64,000 bases of DNA from Epidermidibacterium keratini (lineage in GTDB: Bacteria > Actinomycetota > Actinomycetes > Mycobacteriales > Antricoccaceae), in the NCBI RefSeq assembly GCF_009834025.1, contig NZ_CP047156.1, forward strand, positions 3,184,067 through 3,248,066. Direction: 5' to 3'. Under the pieces are notes generated by a model that was given only the letters and a program-made list of their open reading frames with translations, ran no database searches and was not told the DNA's origin. The position numbers and the translations under genes are program-made. This document shows, piece by piece, positions 41,742-51,522 of the stretch; the first letter of the stretch is position 1, and the number at the start of each line of letters is the position of its first letter.

Positions 41742-43121
41742 ATGGATATCAGCGGGGTCCTCGGCACCATCGTCAAGGCTTACGACGTGCGGGGGCGATA
41801 TCCCGAGGAGCTAGACGAGCGGGTTGCCCGCCGCATCGGGGCCGGCTTCGCCAAGTGGCTGCTGACGACCGCGTCTACCAACGAGATCATCATCGGCGGC
41901 GACATGCGCCCAAGCACGCCGGCCATCATCGAGGCCTTCGCCGAGGGCGCCCAGGAGCAGGGCGCCGACGCGATCGTCGCCGGACTCAGCTCGACCGACC
42001 AGCTTTACTTCGCCTCCGGGCACTACGGTCTGCCGGGCGTGATGGTCACCGCGAGCCACAATCCTGCTGCCTACAACGGGCTGAAGCTGTGCCGCGCGTA
42101 CGCCGCGCCAATCGGCGAGGCCACCGGCCTCGGCGAGATCACCCGGCTCGCGGCCGCTGAGCTCGCACCGGCCGCGATTGCCGGGCGTCGCAGGGAAGTC
42201 GACACGCTGCAGGCGTACGCCGATCACCTCCACGGACTCGTGCCGCTGGATCAGATCCGGCCGCTGCGGGTCGTCGTCGATGCGGCCAACGGCATGGCTG
42301 GGCTCACCGTGCCCGCGGTGCTGGGCAACACGCCGGTCACCGTGATCCCGATGTACTTCGAGCTCGACGGCACTTTCCCGAACCACCCGGCCGATCCGCT
42401 GAACCCGGACAACCTGCGCGACCTGCAGGCTGCCGTGCGCGAGCACGGCGCCGATCTCGGGCTCGCCTTCGACGGCGATGCCGACCGCTGCTTCGTCGTC
42501 GACGAGCGCGGCGAGCCGGTCTCGCCCTCGGTCATCACCGCGCTGATCGCCGATCGTGAGCTGGCCGGCAACCCGGGAGCGGCGATCGTGCACAACGTGA
42601 TCACCTCCCAGACGGTGCCCGAGACGGTCACCGCAAGCGGCGGACGCCCGGTGCGGACGAAGGTCGGCCACTCCAACATGAAGGCCGCGATGGCAGCAGA
42701 GAGTGCGATCTTCGGCGGAGAGCACTCCGCCCACTACTACTTCCGCGAGTTCTGGAACGCCGACACCGGCATGCTCGCCGCGATGCACGTGCTCGCCGCC
42801 CGCGGCGCCACCGACGCGCCGCTGTCGCACCTGGTGGCGCCGTACGCGCAGTACTCCGCCAGCGGCGAGATCAACTCCGAGGTCGACGACGTGCCGGCCG
42901 CGCTCGACCGGGTGCGCGCGCACGCCGCTTCGGCGGGTGCGAGCATCGACGAGCTTGACGGCATCACCGCGACGTACGCCGACGGAGCCTGGGTCAACGT
43001 GCGCGCTTCCAACACCGAGCCGCTGTTGCGCCTCAACGTCGAGGCGCCCGATGCCGAGCGCATGGCGCAGTTGCGCGACGACGCGCTGACGATCATCCGA
43101 GCCGGCGTACCGGCCGCGTAA
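41742..43121 (+). CDS. manB: Phosphomannomutase/phosphoglucomutase
   Basis: 459 residues, complete. The active-site serine loop VMVTASHNPAAYNGLK, the metal loop AFDGDADRCFVVDE, the sugar loop GGEHSAHYYFRE and the C-terminal phosphate-binding region RASNTEPLLRLNVEA are present. It interconverts mannose-6-P and mannose-1-P between ManA and ManC. Start at 41742; small gap to the Trm112-like gene. Confidence 0.95.
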   Translation: MDISGVLGTIVKAYDVRGRYPEELDERVARRIGAGFAKWLLTTASTNEIIIGGDMRPSTPAIIEAFAEGAQEQGADAIVAGLSSTDQLYFASGHYGLPGVMVTASHNPAAYNGLKLCRAYAAPIGEATGLGEITRLAAAELAPAAIAGRRREVDTLQAYADHLHGLVPLDQIRPLRVVVDAANGMAGLTVPAVLGNTPVTVIPMYFELDGTFPNHPADPLNPDNLRDLQAAVREHGADLGLAFDGDADRCFVVDERGEPVSPSVITALIADRELAGNPGAAIVHNVITSQTVPETVTASGGRPVRTKVGHSNMKAAMAAESAIFGGEHSAHYYFREFWNADTGMLAAMHVLAARGATDAPLSHLVAPYAQYSASGEINSEVDDVPAALDRVRAHAASAGASIDELDGITATYADGAWVNVRASNTEPLLRLNVEAPDAERMAQLRDDALTIIRAGVPAA

Positions 43122-43148
43122 GAACCGGAAGAACAAGGAGAGCTATCC

Positions 43149-43337
43149 GTGGCATTGATCGACCCCGAGCTGTTGAAGATCCTGGCCTGCCCGGCCGATG
43201 ACCACGGCGCGCTACGCGAAGGACCAGCACCTGCTGGCAGCGCCGACATCGACGGCGTACTCGAATGCACGGTGTGCGGTCGAACCTTCGCGGTGCGCGA
43301 CGGCATCCCCGTGCTGCTGCTGGACGAAGCACTCTAA
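43149..43337 (+). CDS. Trm112-like zinc ribbon protein
   Basis: 62 residues, beginning with GTG at 43149 after AAGGAG. Motif LLKILACPADDHGALR, then CTVCGRTFAVRDGIPVLLLD; three Cys are visible (ACP and CTVC), whereas the canonical ribbon has four. Similar small proteins support methyltransferases or act alone; role unknown. Lies between manB and the SIS gene. Confidence 0.85.
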   Translation: MALIDPELLKILACPADDHGALREGPAPAGSADIDGVLECTVCGRTFAVRDGIPVLLLDEAL

Positions 43338-43353
43338 GCCTGGAGCGATAGCC

Positions 43354-44400
43354 GTGGCCGAACCGCTGGATCTTGACGACACGGACGCGGTGATCGCGGC
43401 CGACCGCGACCGGCTGCTGTTTACCCTCGCCTACGCCGGAGCTGCGGTCCGGGCCGCGCTCGGGCACATCGCCTCAGACGGCGTACGCCGTCTCGATGCC
43501 GCCGGCACCCGCAACCTGGTGATCGTCGTCGGGGCCGAGGTCGCCGGGGGAGCCGCGGCGATCCGGGCGATCAGCGAGCTGCTGGAGGGCCCGCCGGTCA
43601 CGATCTGCGACGCGATCGAGCGCGATCACCCGTGGCTAGGCGCGGCCGACATGGTCCTCGTGCTCACCGCGGACGGCATGGAGCAGCAGCTCACCGACAG
43701 CCTCAGCATCGCCAGCGCTCGCGGCAGCGAAGTCCTCGTGGTCGCACCCGAGGGATCGGCGGTGCACGTCGGTGCCGGCCGGCTGCGGGCTCGCTGGATC
43801 CCGCCGGCCGGAGACGAGCCCGGCGGCGCCTTCTGGAGCGCGCTGACGCTTGTGGCCTTCCTCGGCGGCGCCTCCGCAGACGAGCTCGAACGGCTGGCCG
43901 ACGACCTTGATGCGACCGCCGCCGACTGCGGGCCGAGCAGCCCGCGCACGGTCAACGTCGCCAAGGTGATGGGCGAGTACGCCGCCTCAGGGGGCGGGCT
44001 GGCCGTCGGTGAGGATGACGTCAGCCTGTCCGCGGCCCGCCTGTTTGCCGCACGTGCGCTGGCGTGGGCTGGAATGCCGGTCGCGGTCGCCGACGTACGT
44101 CGCGACGAGCGCGGTATCGAGCGCGCGATCTTCCGCAGCCGCCGCGAAGGTGGCGACGACATCTTCCACGATCCCTATCTGGACGGGCCGACCACGCCAC
44201 CGGCGATGACGTTGCGGATCGTGGTGCTCGCGCACGGTCCCTCCAGTGGTGAGCAGCGGCGCGTGGCCGAGACCGCGCAGCGTGAGTCGGTCGATGTGAC
44301 GGTCGCGCTGCCGACCGCCGACACGCCGCTGACCCGCGCGGCCCAGCTCTACCTGATCGCCCAGCTCGCCGCGGCGTACACCGCGGTCGCAGCGGGTTGA
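43354..44400 (+). CDS. SIS-domain protein (phosphoglucose/phosphomannose isomerase-like)
   Basis: 348 residues from the GTG at 43354. N-terminal part ends with NLVIVVGAEVAGGAAAIRAI, then SNGMEQQL-type text is replaced by VLTADGMEQQLTDSLSIA and the C-terminal half resembles the PGI_C domain of bifunctional isomerases. Key catalytic residues were not verified. Corresponds in position to Rv3256c, between manB and manA. Confidence 0.8.
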   Translation: MAEPLDLDDTDAVIAADRDRLLFTLAYAGAAVRAALGHIASDGVRRLDAAGTRNLVIVVGAEVAGGAAAIRAISELLEGPPVTICDAIERDHPWLGAADMVLVLTADGMEQQLTDSLSIASARGSEVLVVAPEGSAVHVGAGRLRARWIPPAGDEPGGAFWSALTLVAFLGGASADELERLADDLDATAADCGPSSPRTVNVAKVMGEYAASGGGLAVGEDDVSLSAARLFAARALAWAGMPVAVADVRRDERGIERAIFRSRREGGDDIFHDPYLDGPTTPPAMTLRIVVLAHGPSSGEQRRVAETAQRESVDVTVALPTADTPLTRAAQLYLIAQLAAAYTAVAAG

Positions 44401-44508
44401 GCAGGCCGCCGGGAACCGATCACGCTCGGTCTCGATCGGAGCACAGTGCCCCCGAACGCCGTGGCGGCACCGACGAAACCAACGCCGACGACGTAGGCTC
44501 AGGAACTG

Positions 44509-45732
44509 ATGCATAGGCTTGAGAACGACATCCGCAACTACGCATGGGGCTCCCATCGCGTGCTTGCCGAGTTCGGTGGCCGCCCCTCTCCAACCGCGAG
44601 ACCGGAGGCAGAGCTCTGGATCGGCGCCCACCCGAGCACCCCGTCGCGGCTCGTCGGCGCTGACGGCACCAGCTCACTGGCTGACGCGATCGCGGCAGAT
44701 CCGCACCACCATCTCGGCTCCGCGCTCGCTGCCGAGTACGACGGCCGGCTGCCGTTTCTGTTCAAGGTTCTTGCCGCCGAGCAGCCGCTGTCGATCCAGG
44801 CCCACCCCAGCCACGCGCAGGCAAAGGCCGGATTCGCCGCTGAAGAAGAGCTCGGCATCCCGCGCGATGACCCCAAGCGCAACTACAAGGACCCGTTTGC
44901 CAAGCCCGAGGTCTTCGTGGCGCAGACCGAGGCGGAGGTGCTGTGCGGCTTCCGCCGCAGCGCGCACGCCGCCCACCTGCTGAGCCGGCTGGGCGTCGCG
45001 ACCCTCGCGCCGTACATCGGCTCATTGCTGGCCGGACGCGCCAGCGACGGGTTCCGCGTCGTCGTCACCACCCTGCTGAGCATGCCGGAGGAGAAGCAGA
45101 GCACCCTCGCGGCGCAGGTCGCAGCCGAGTCGGCTCGCGCCGCGACGGCCTCGGACGTCAACCCCGACGAGGCGCGGGCCTACGAGTGGGTCGCGCGGCT
45201 GCATGAGGCCTATCCCGGCGATGTCGGAGTGGTGATCTCGCTGCTGATGAACCTGGTCACCCTTGCCCCGGGCCAGGCGGTCTACCACGGCCCCGGCGTA
45301 CCGCACGCCTACCTGCGCGGCAGCGGACTGGAGGCGCAGGGCAACAGTGACAACACGCTGCGCGGTGGGCTCACCCCCAAGCACGTCGACGTCGCCGAGC
45401 TGCTGAAGGTGCTGGACTTCGAGCCGCTGACCGATCCGGTCATCACGGCTCAGCCGGTGCCCGGCAGCCCCGCCATGCACTGGCCGACTCCGGCGCGGGA
45501 GTTTGGGCTCTATGAGTGCGAGGTCACCGACGACCCGCACGTGATGTCGCTGACCGGACCGCGCATCGCGCTGTGCCTGGAAGGCACGACGCACCTGGCT
45601 TCGGGCGACACGCAGCTCGAGCTGCGACGTGGCGAGTCGGCGTACTTCGCGGCCGCCGAACCGGACGCGACCCTCACCGGCGCCGGCCGCGTCGCGGTCA
45701 TCGCGGCGGGCCAGGTTCGCCGCGCCCGCTGA
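44509..45732 (+). CDS. manA: Mannose-6-phosphate isomerase, class I
   Basis: 407 residues. Zinc-binding motifs LSIQAHPSHAQA and the PEVFVAQTEAEVLCGF region, then YHGPGVPHAYLRG with the active-site His, and QGNSDNTLRGGLTPKHVDVA are intact. It links fructose-6-P to mannose metabolism, feeding ManB and ManC. It starts 108 bases after the SIS gene; that gap holds no recognised element. Stop at 45732. Confidence 0.95.
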   Translation: MHRLENDIRNYAWGSHRVLAEFGGRPSPTARPEAELWIGAHPSTPSRLVGADGTSSLADAIAADPHHHLGSALAAEYDGRLPFLFKVLAAEQPLSIQAHPSHAQAKAGFAAEEELGIPRDDPKRNYKDPFAKPEVFVAQTEAEVLCGFRRSAHAAHLLSRLGVATLAPYIGSLLAGRASDGFRVVVTTLLSMPEEKQSTLAAQVAAESARAATASDVNPDEARAYEWVARLHEAYPGDVGVVISLLMNLVTLAPGQAVYHGPGVPHAYLRGSGLEAQGNSDNTLRGGLTPKHVDVAELLKVLDFEPLTDPVITAQPVPGSPAMHWPTPAREFGLYECEVTDDPHVMSLTGPRIALCLEGTTHLASGDTQLELRRGESAYFAAAEPDATLTGAGRVAVIAAGQVRRAR

Positions 45733-45800
45733 CTGCCTATCATTAAGCAGGCCGCCGGTCGATCCGGCCGCGGCAACGCACGCTCGCTCGAAGGAGACGC

Positions 45801-47276
45801 ATGAGCACTGGCACCGATCTGCAGGTCGACAAGGCCGCCAACGGCCTGGAATACAAGGTGCGAGATCTCTCGCTTGCCGAGTTCGGCCGCAACGAGATCC
45901 GGCTCGCCGAGCACGAGATGCCTGGGCTGATGGCGCTTCGTGAGGAGTACGGCGACAGCCAGCCGCTGCGCGGCGCGCGGATCGCCGGGTCGCTGCACAT
46001 GACCGTGCAGACCGCCGTACTCATCGAGACCCTGGTCGCGCTCGGCGCGGACGTGCGGTGGGTGTCCTGCAACATCTTCTCCACCCAGGACGAGGCTGCG
46101 GCGGCGGTGGTCGTGGGAGCGGACGGCACTGCCGATGACCCCAAGGGCGTCGCGGTCTTCGCGTGGAAGGGCGAGAGCCTGCCGGAGTACTGGTGGTGCA
46201 GCGACCAGCTGCTGCGCTGGCCAGACGGCGAGGGCCCCAACATGATCCTCGACGACGGCGGCGATGTGACGCTGCTGGTGCACAAGGGCGTCGAGTTCGA
46301 GAAGGCTGGCGCGGTCCCCAGCTACAGCGACGACGAGCCCGAGGAGTGGGGCGTCATCCTGGACACCCTGCGTGCCAGCCTCGCCGAGGACCCGCAGCGC
46401 TTCACCAAAATGGCCGAAGGAATCCGCGGCGTCTCGGAGGAGACCACGACCGGCGTACACCGCCTCTACGAGCTCGCCCGCGACGGTCAGCTGCTCTTCC
46501 CGGCGATCAACGTCAACGACGCCGTCACCAAGAGCAAGTTCGACAACAAGTACGGCTGCCGCCACTCGCTGATCGACGGCATCAACCGCGCGACCGACGT
46601 ACTCATCGGCGGCAAGGTCGCGGTCGTGTGCGGCTACGGCGATGTCGGCAAGGGCAGCGCGGAGTCGCTGCGCGGGCAGGGCGCCCGGGTCATCGTCACC
46701 GAGATCGACCCGATCTGCGCGCTGCAGGCGGCGATGGACGGCTACCAGGTCGCCCGCCTGGAGGACGTCGTCGAGACCGCCGACATCTTCATCACCACGA
46801 CCGGCAACAAGGACATCATCATGGCCGATGACATGGCCCGGATGAAGCACCAGGCGATCGTCGGCAACATCGGTCACTTCGACAACGAGATCGACATGGT
46901 CGGTCTCGCGCGGACGCCGGGCATCACCAAGGTCGACATCAAGCCGCAGGTCGCCGAGTGGCAGTTCCCCGACGGGCACTCGATCATCGTGCTGTCCGAG
47001 GGCCGCCTGCTCAACCTCGGCAACGCCACTGGGCACCCGTCGTTCGTGATGTCCAACAGCTTCACCAACCAGACGATGGCCCAGATCGAGCTCTTCACCA
47101 AGCCCGGCGAGTACGCCGTCGACGTGCACGTGCTGCCGAAGATCCTCGACGAGAAGGTCGCGCGGCTGCACCTGGACGCGCTCGGCGTACGCCTCACCGA
47201 GCTGAAGAAGGACCAGGCAGAGTACATCGGAGTCGACGTGGCCGGGCCGTACAAGCCCGACATGTACCGCTACTAG
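45801..47276 (+). CDS. ahcY: Adenosylhomocysteinase
   Basis: 491 residues, the long actinobacterial form. Signatures [56 protein letters not shown] and the NAD site [20 protein letters not shown] are complete, ending KPDMYRY. It hydrolyses S-adenosylhomocysteine to adenosine and homocysteine. GAAGGAG precedes the ATG. A GGCCG...CGGCC hairpin in the 68-base leader is too ordinary to call an SAH riboswitch. Confidence 0.97.
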   Translation: MSTGTDLQVDKAANGLEYKVRDLSLAEFGRNEIRLAEHEMPGLMALREEYGDSQPLRGARIAGSLHMTVQTAVLIETLVALGADVRWVSCNIFSTQDEAAAAVVVGADGTADDPKGVAVFAWKGESLPEYWWCSDQLLRWPDGEGPNMILDDGGDVTLLVHKGVEFEKAGAVPSYSDDEPEEWGVILDTLRASLAEDPQRFTKMAEGIRGVSEETTTGVHRLYELARDGQLLFPAINVNDAVTKSKFDNKYGCRHSLIDGINRATDVLIGGKVAVVCGYGDVGKGSAESLRGQGARVIVTEIDPICALQAAMDGYQVARLEDVVETADIFITTTGNKDIIMADDMARMKHQAIVGNIGHFDNEIDMVGLARTPGITKVDIKPQVAEWQFPDGHSIIVLSEGRLLNLGNATGHPSFVMSNSFTNQTMAQIELFTKPGEYAVDVHVLPKILDEKVARLHLDALGVRLTELKKDQAEYIGVDVAGPYKPDMYRY

Positions 47277-47327
47277 CCCCTCGCGGGGAGCCTCCCGACG
47301 GTTGGCGGCACGCGCGCTTAGACTGTG

Positions 47328-47339
47328 TCGCACGTGCGA
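47328..47339. promoter_or_regulatory. Palindrome TCGCACGTGCGA upstream of mtrA
   Basis: Twelve-base perfect palindrome 38 bases before the mtrA ATG. TTAGACT just upstream could be a -10 region. May be an operator; no match to the MtrA box I know. Confidence 0.3.
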
Positions 47340-47377
47340 AATGCGCATCTGCCAGTGGTAAGGGTGGTACCAGCCGG

Positions 47378-48055
47378 ATGAAGCCAAAGATTCTCGTCGT
47401 CGACGATGACACCGCGCTCGCGGAGATGCTCGGCATCGTCCTTCGCAACGAGGGCTTCGACCCGGCGTTCGTCGCAGATGGCGCACGCGCGATCTCGGCC
47501 TACCGCGAGCTCAAGCCGGATCTGATCCTGCTCGATCTGATGCTGCCGGGCATGAACGGCATCGACGTCTGCCGCGCGATCCGCGCCGAGTCCGGCGTAC
47601 CCATCGTGATGCTGACCGCCAAGGCCGACACCGTCGACGTCGTCCTCGGCCTGGAGTCCGGCGCCGATGACTACATGGTCAAGCCGTTCAAGCCCAAGGA
47701 GCTCGTCGCGCGCATCCGCACCCGGCTGCGCCGCGTCGAGCCCGACGAGGCCGAGGAACTGCAGATCGCCGGGCTCAGCATCGACGTGCCCGGTCACCGC
47801 GTCACCCGCGACGGTGAGCAGATCGCGCTGACGCCGCTGGAGTTCGACCTGCTGGTCGCCCTAGCCCGCAAGCCGCGGCAGGTCTTCACCCGTGAGCTGC
47901 TGCTCGAGCAGGTATGGGGCTACCGGCACGCCGCTGACACGCGGCTGGTCAACGTGCACGTCCAGCGGTTGCGCTCGAAGATCGAGCGCGACCCTGAGCA
48001 CCCGCAGATCGTGCTGACCGTCCGCGGCGTCGGCTACAAGGCTGGCCCGCCGTAA
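47378..48055 (+). CDS. mtrA: Response regulator MtrA
   Basis: 225 residues. OmpR family: N-terminal receiver ILVVDDDTALAEMLGIVLRN with phospho-acceptor Asp in LILLDLMLPGMNG, LTAKADTVDVVLGLESGADD, and Lys in YMVKPFKPKEL. The C-terminal winged helix has LTPLEFDLLVALARKPRQVF and VHVQRLRSKIERDPE. MtrA is the essential DNA-binding partner of MtrB in cell-cycle and wall control. Six bases precede the mtrB GTG. Confidence 0.96.
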   Translation: MKPKILVVDDDTALAEMLGIVLRNEGFDPAFVADGARAISAYRELKPDLILLDLMLPGMNGIDVCRAIRAESGVPIVMLTAKADTVDVVLGLESGADDYMVKPFKPKELVARIRTRLRRVEPDEAEELQIAGLSIDVPGHRVTRDGEQIALTPLEFDLLVALARKPRQVFTRELLLEQVWGYRHAADTRLVNVHVQRLRSKIERDPEHPQIVLTVRGVGYKAGPP

Positions 48056-48060
48056 CCCAC

Positions 48061-49776
48061 GTGGCCGAACTCTCCAACCCCGACTCCGCGCCAGCCACGG
48101 CCGCGACGCGGACGCGCATCGCCGCTCGGCTCACCTCGCTTCGCAACCGAGTCCGTGAGTTCGGGCTGGCGCTGAGCGGGTTGTGGCGGCGCTCGCTGCA
48201 GCTGCGTGTCGTCGCGCTGACGCTTGCCATCACCTCGGCCGTCGTCGCGGTCGTCGGCTACGTGCTCGTCACCCAGATCAGCAGCCAGCTCATCGACGTG
48301 AAGACCAAGGCCGCGATCAACCAGTCGTCGTACGGCGTCAGCTACATCAACGAGCAGTTTGACCTGCAGGGCGCCATTGTCGGGCAGGATCTGAACGACG
48401 TACTCGAGGACTCCGTCGGGCTGCTGCAGACCCGCTCGACCTCCGCGGGCGAGTTCTACGTGATGGCCGTCGTGCGCGACACCGAAGGCACCGTCGTGCG
48501 CACGATCGCATCCGAGACGTCGCCGGTCACCGCGACCGACCTTCCCGACGACCTGCAGCAGCGGGCAGCCGAGGGCCTGCAGGGCTGGTCCTACGCGCGG
48601 ATGCTGATCGACGGCTCCGAACAGTCGGTGCTGGTCGTGGGCTCGGCCGTCCCGACCGACCGCGGCGACTACGAGCTCTACTACGTGTATCCGCTGACGA
48701 CCGAGATCAGCGTGACCAACTTCGTGACCCAGACGGTCATCGCGGCGGCCATCGCGTTCTTGATCTTGATCCCGGGCATCGGCATGCTCGTCAGCCGGCT
48801 CGTCGTGCTCCCGGTGCGCTCTGCCTCGCGTACGTCGCAGCGGCTCGCTGGGGGAGACCTGAGCCAGCGCATGGAGGTGCGCGGCGAGGACGACCTGGCC
48901 AAACTCGCCATGTCGTTCAACGGAATGGCCGCGAGCCTGTCGAGCCAGATCAACCGGCTCGAGCGACTTTCGCTGGTGCAGCAGCGATTTTCCTCCGACG
49001 TCTCCCACGAGCTGCGGACGCCGCTGACGACGGTGCGGATGGCCGCCGAGCTGCTGCACGACTATCGCGACGAGTTCCCCGAGGCCGCGGCGCGCTCGGC
49101 CGAGCTGCTGCACACCGAGCTCGACCGGTTCGAGGCGCTGCTGAAGGACCTGCTGGAGATCTCGCGCTACGACGCCGGCGGCATGGAGCTCGACGCGGAC
49201 GAAGAGAACGTCGAACAGCTCGTCGACCGTATTGTCACGACGTACCGCCCTCTGGCGGCGGAGCAGGGCAGCGAGATCCAGGTCGAGGCCATCGGCGAGG
49301 TGCCGCCCGCCGAAATCAGCGTCCGGCGCCTGGAGCGGGTGCTGCGCAACCTGGTCGCCAATGCGCTCGAGCACGGCGAGGGCAAGCCGGTCGAGGTCAC
49401 CCTCGCCGGCGATGCGACGACGCTGGCTATCTCGGTCCGCGACCACGGCGTCGGCATCGACCAGAACGCCGCCGACCGGTTGTTTGACCGGTTCTGGCGA
49501 GCCGACCCCTCCCGGGTGCGCAAGCTCGGCGGCACCGGGCTCGGGATGGCGATCAGTCTTGAGGACGTACTGCTGCACAACGGGTGGCTGCATGTCTGGG
49601 GCAAACCTGGGCACGGGTGCAATTTCCGGGTTACCGTGCCGTTGGTCGCCGGCGCAACGATCGACCACTCGCCGTTGCCGCTGGTCCCGGTCGGTGAGCA
49701 GGAGGGCTATGTCGGTGGGTCGCCGCACATCGAGCTGGCGCCCCCGGAGCCGCGCGCGGGGGAGGACCTGACGTGA
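48061..49776 (+). CDS. mtrB: Sensor histidine kinase MtrB
   Basis: 571 residues. Two membrane helices (VVALTLAITSAVVAVVGYVL near residue 50, and TQTVIAAAIAFLILIPGIGM near 235) flank an external region. A HAMP domain follows; HisKA is RFSSDVSHELRTPLTTVRMA with the phospho-His, and the ATPase domain has NLVANALEHGEGKPVEV, VRDHGVGIDQNAADRLFDRF and GGTGLGMAIS. Partner of MtrA and LpqB. Starts with GTG at 48061. Confidence 0.95.
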   Translation: MAELSNPDSAPATAATRTRIAARLTSLRNRVREFGLALSGLWRRSLQLRVVALTLAITSAVVAVVGYVLVTQISSQLIDVKTKAAINQSSYGVSYINEQFDLQGAIVGQDLNDVLEDSVGLLQTRSTSAGEFYVMAVVRDTEGTVVRTIASETSPVTATDLPDDLQQRAAEGLQGWSYARMLIDGSEQSVLVVGSAVPTDRGDYELYYVYPLTTEISVTNFVTQTVIAAAIAFLILIPGIGMLVSRLVVLPVRSASRTSQRLAGGDLSQRMEVRGEDDLAKLAMSFNGMAASLSSQINRLERLSLVQQRFSSDVSHELRTPLTTVRMAAELLHDYRDEFPEAAARSAELLHTELDRFEALLKDLLEISRYDAGGMELDADEENVEQLVDRIVTTYRPLAAEQGSEIQVEAIGEVPPAEISVRRLERVLRNLVANALEHGEGKPVEVTLAGDATTLAISVRDHGVGIDQNAADRLFDRFWRADPSRVRKLGGTGLGMAISLEDVLLHNGWLHVWGKPGHGCNFRVTVPLVAGATIDHSPLPLVPVGEQEGYVGGSPHIELAPPEPRAGEDLT

Positions 49777-49796
49777 GCGAGCGAGGAGGCTTTCGC

Positions 49797-51518
49797 ATGA
49801 GGCGCTGGCGGATCGCGTTGCTCAGCGTCGCCCTCGTGCTCGCGGGCTGCGCCGGGATCCCGGACAGCTCTGTGCCGGTCGTGGTCGGGCCCGCGCCGAC
49901 CGGTGCCCGCGCTGGGCAGGATCCGGGTCTAGGCATCCAGCCAGGAGGCCCGGTCAAGGGATCCTCGAGCGACCAGATCGTGCGCGACTTCTTTAAGGCG
50001 CTGACTGCGGCCGACGCCGAGTTCAAGGTGGCCCGCGAGTACCTGACCCCCGACGAGGCGAAGTCGTGGCGTCCCGGCGGCGGTGTCAATGTCGTGGGTA
50101 CGGCGTGGGGCGCGCAGCCCGGTGCCAAGGACGGGACGGTCAACTTCACCGCCGACCGCGTCGCGCAGATCGACGACGCCGGCGGCTACAGCACCGACTC
50201 CGGTCAGCTCAGCTACGAGTTCCACCTCGCCAAGGTCAACGGCGAGTGGCGGATCAGCAACCCACCGGACACCCTGTGGATCGACTCCACGGCGTTCTCG
50301 CAGGTCTACCAGCCGATGAGCCTGTACTTCGCCAACCCGGCAGGCACGCAGGTGGTCCCGGATATCCGCTACTACCGCGAGACCCACGAGCAGCTTGCTA
50401 ACCGGCTGGTCAAGGGGCTGATCGACGGTCCGTCGCAGACATTGGCCCCGGCCGTCCGCGACGAGTTTGAAGACCCCGTGGCGCTGCGCTCGGGGGTCAA
50501 GCTCGGCTCGGACACGGTGGAGGTCGACCTGACCGGTTTGAAGGGCAAGAACGACCAGCAGCTCGGCGTACTGTCCGCGCAGCTGCTGTGGACGCTGGCG
50601 CAGGTCAACGTCAGCGCGGTCCAGATCAGCAACGACGGCACCCCGGTCGACATCTCCGGAAACGGCCCCGTGCAGACCCGCGCCGACTGGGCGAGCTTCG
50701 ACCCGGACCTGATGCCGGTCAACGCCACCGGCTACTACCTCGACGGTGGAGCGGTGTTCACCGACAAGGCGCAACCGGTTGCCGGACCGGTAGGCGGCGG
50801 CGGGTACGCCGTCACCGACGCCGCCGTGTCGTTCAACGGCACGCAGATCGCCACTATCTCCGGCGGCGTGAGCCCGCCGGTGCTGCACGTGGGAGCGATC
50901 ACCTCCGAGCTGCCCGTCATCGACCTGCCGGGCACGACCTCGCTCGCCTCGCCCACCTGGGGCGGCTCGGACTCTGAGGTGTGGCTGGTGCGCAACGGCA
51001 GTGAGATCGTCCAGGTGGGGCTGAAGTCGGCGCCGGTCATCATCCCGGCGTCCAACCTGTCCGATCTCGGCGAGGTGCGCTCGATCGCGATGTCGCGTGA
51101 TGGCGCCCGGCTGGCCGCCATCGCCGCGCAGGCCGGAGAGGCCCCGAAGCTGTATCTCGCGCCCATCGTGCGCGGCGCCGACTCGGTGTCGGTCGGCCAG
51201 TTCACCCCGCTCGCGGCAAACCTGGAGGTCTCCTCGGTGTCCTGGGTCGACTCGCGGCGGCTGGCGATCCTGGCTCGCACCTCCTCGACCGCCGCGGTGC
51301 AGGCGCACCTGCTGATGATCGATGACTCCGACCGCGAGACGCTCTCCAACACCCCGACCCTGGCCAGTGGCGAGCCCCCGACCGCGATCGCTGCCGCCCC
51401 GGAGCGGCAGGTGCTGATCGCCAGCGGCTCGACCCTGCTGAAGTACGCCGACAACTCGTGGGTCACGCTGATCGCCGGACGCGCGGTCACCGGGACCCGG
51501 CCCTTCTACCCGGGCTGA
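49797..51518 (+). CDS. lpqB: Lipoprotein LpqB (GerMN domain)
   Basis: 573 residues from the ATG at 49797 (GGAGG 7 bases upstream); a GTG at 49773 overlapping the mtrB stop is the alternative. Signal peptide with lipobox LAGC. A GerMN-like domain (ALRSGVKLGSDTVEVDLTGL) and a beta-propeller-like C-terminus follow. LpqB modulates MtrB signalling. Part of mtrA-mtrB-lpqB. Confidence 0.93.
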   Translation: MRRWRIALLSVALVLAGCAGIPDSSVPVVVGPAPTGARAGQDPGLGIQPGGPVKGSSSDQIVRDFFKALTAADAEFKVAREYLTPDEAKSWRPGGGVNVVGTAWGAQPGAKDGTVNFTADRVAQIDDAGGYSTDSGQLSYEFHLAKVNGEWRISNPPDTLWIDSTAFSQVYQPMSLYFANPAGTQVVPDIRYYRETHEQLANRLVKGLIDGPSQTLAPAVRDEFEDPVALRSGVKLGSDTVEVDLTGLKGKNDQQLGVLSAQLLWTLAQVNVSAVQISNDGTPVDISGNGPVQTRADWASFDPDLMPVNATGYYLDGGAVFTDKAQPVAGPVGGGGYAVTDAAVSFNGTQIATISGGVSPPVLHVGAITSELPVIDLPGTTSLASPTWGGSDSEVWLVRNGSEIVQVGLKSAPVIIPASNLSDLGEVRSIAMSRDGARLAAIAAQAGEAPKLYLAPIVRGADSVSVGQFTPLAANLEVSSVSWVDSRRLAILARTSSTAAVQAHLLMIDDSDRETLSNTPTLASGEPPTAIAAAPERQVLIASGSTLLKYADNSWVTLIAGRAVTGTRPFYPG

Positions 51519-51522
51519 TCGC

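Noticed and set aside
45733-45800. SAH riboswitch before ahcY
   Set aside because: The 68-base leader lacks the conserved SAH-aptamer core as I know it; only one ordinary GC hairpin.
45510-47486. 658-codon minus-strand open frame over ahcY
   Set aside because: Shadow of ahcY, whose motifs are complete on the plus strand.
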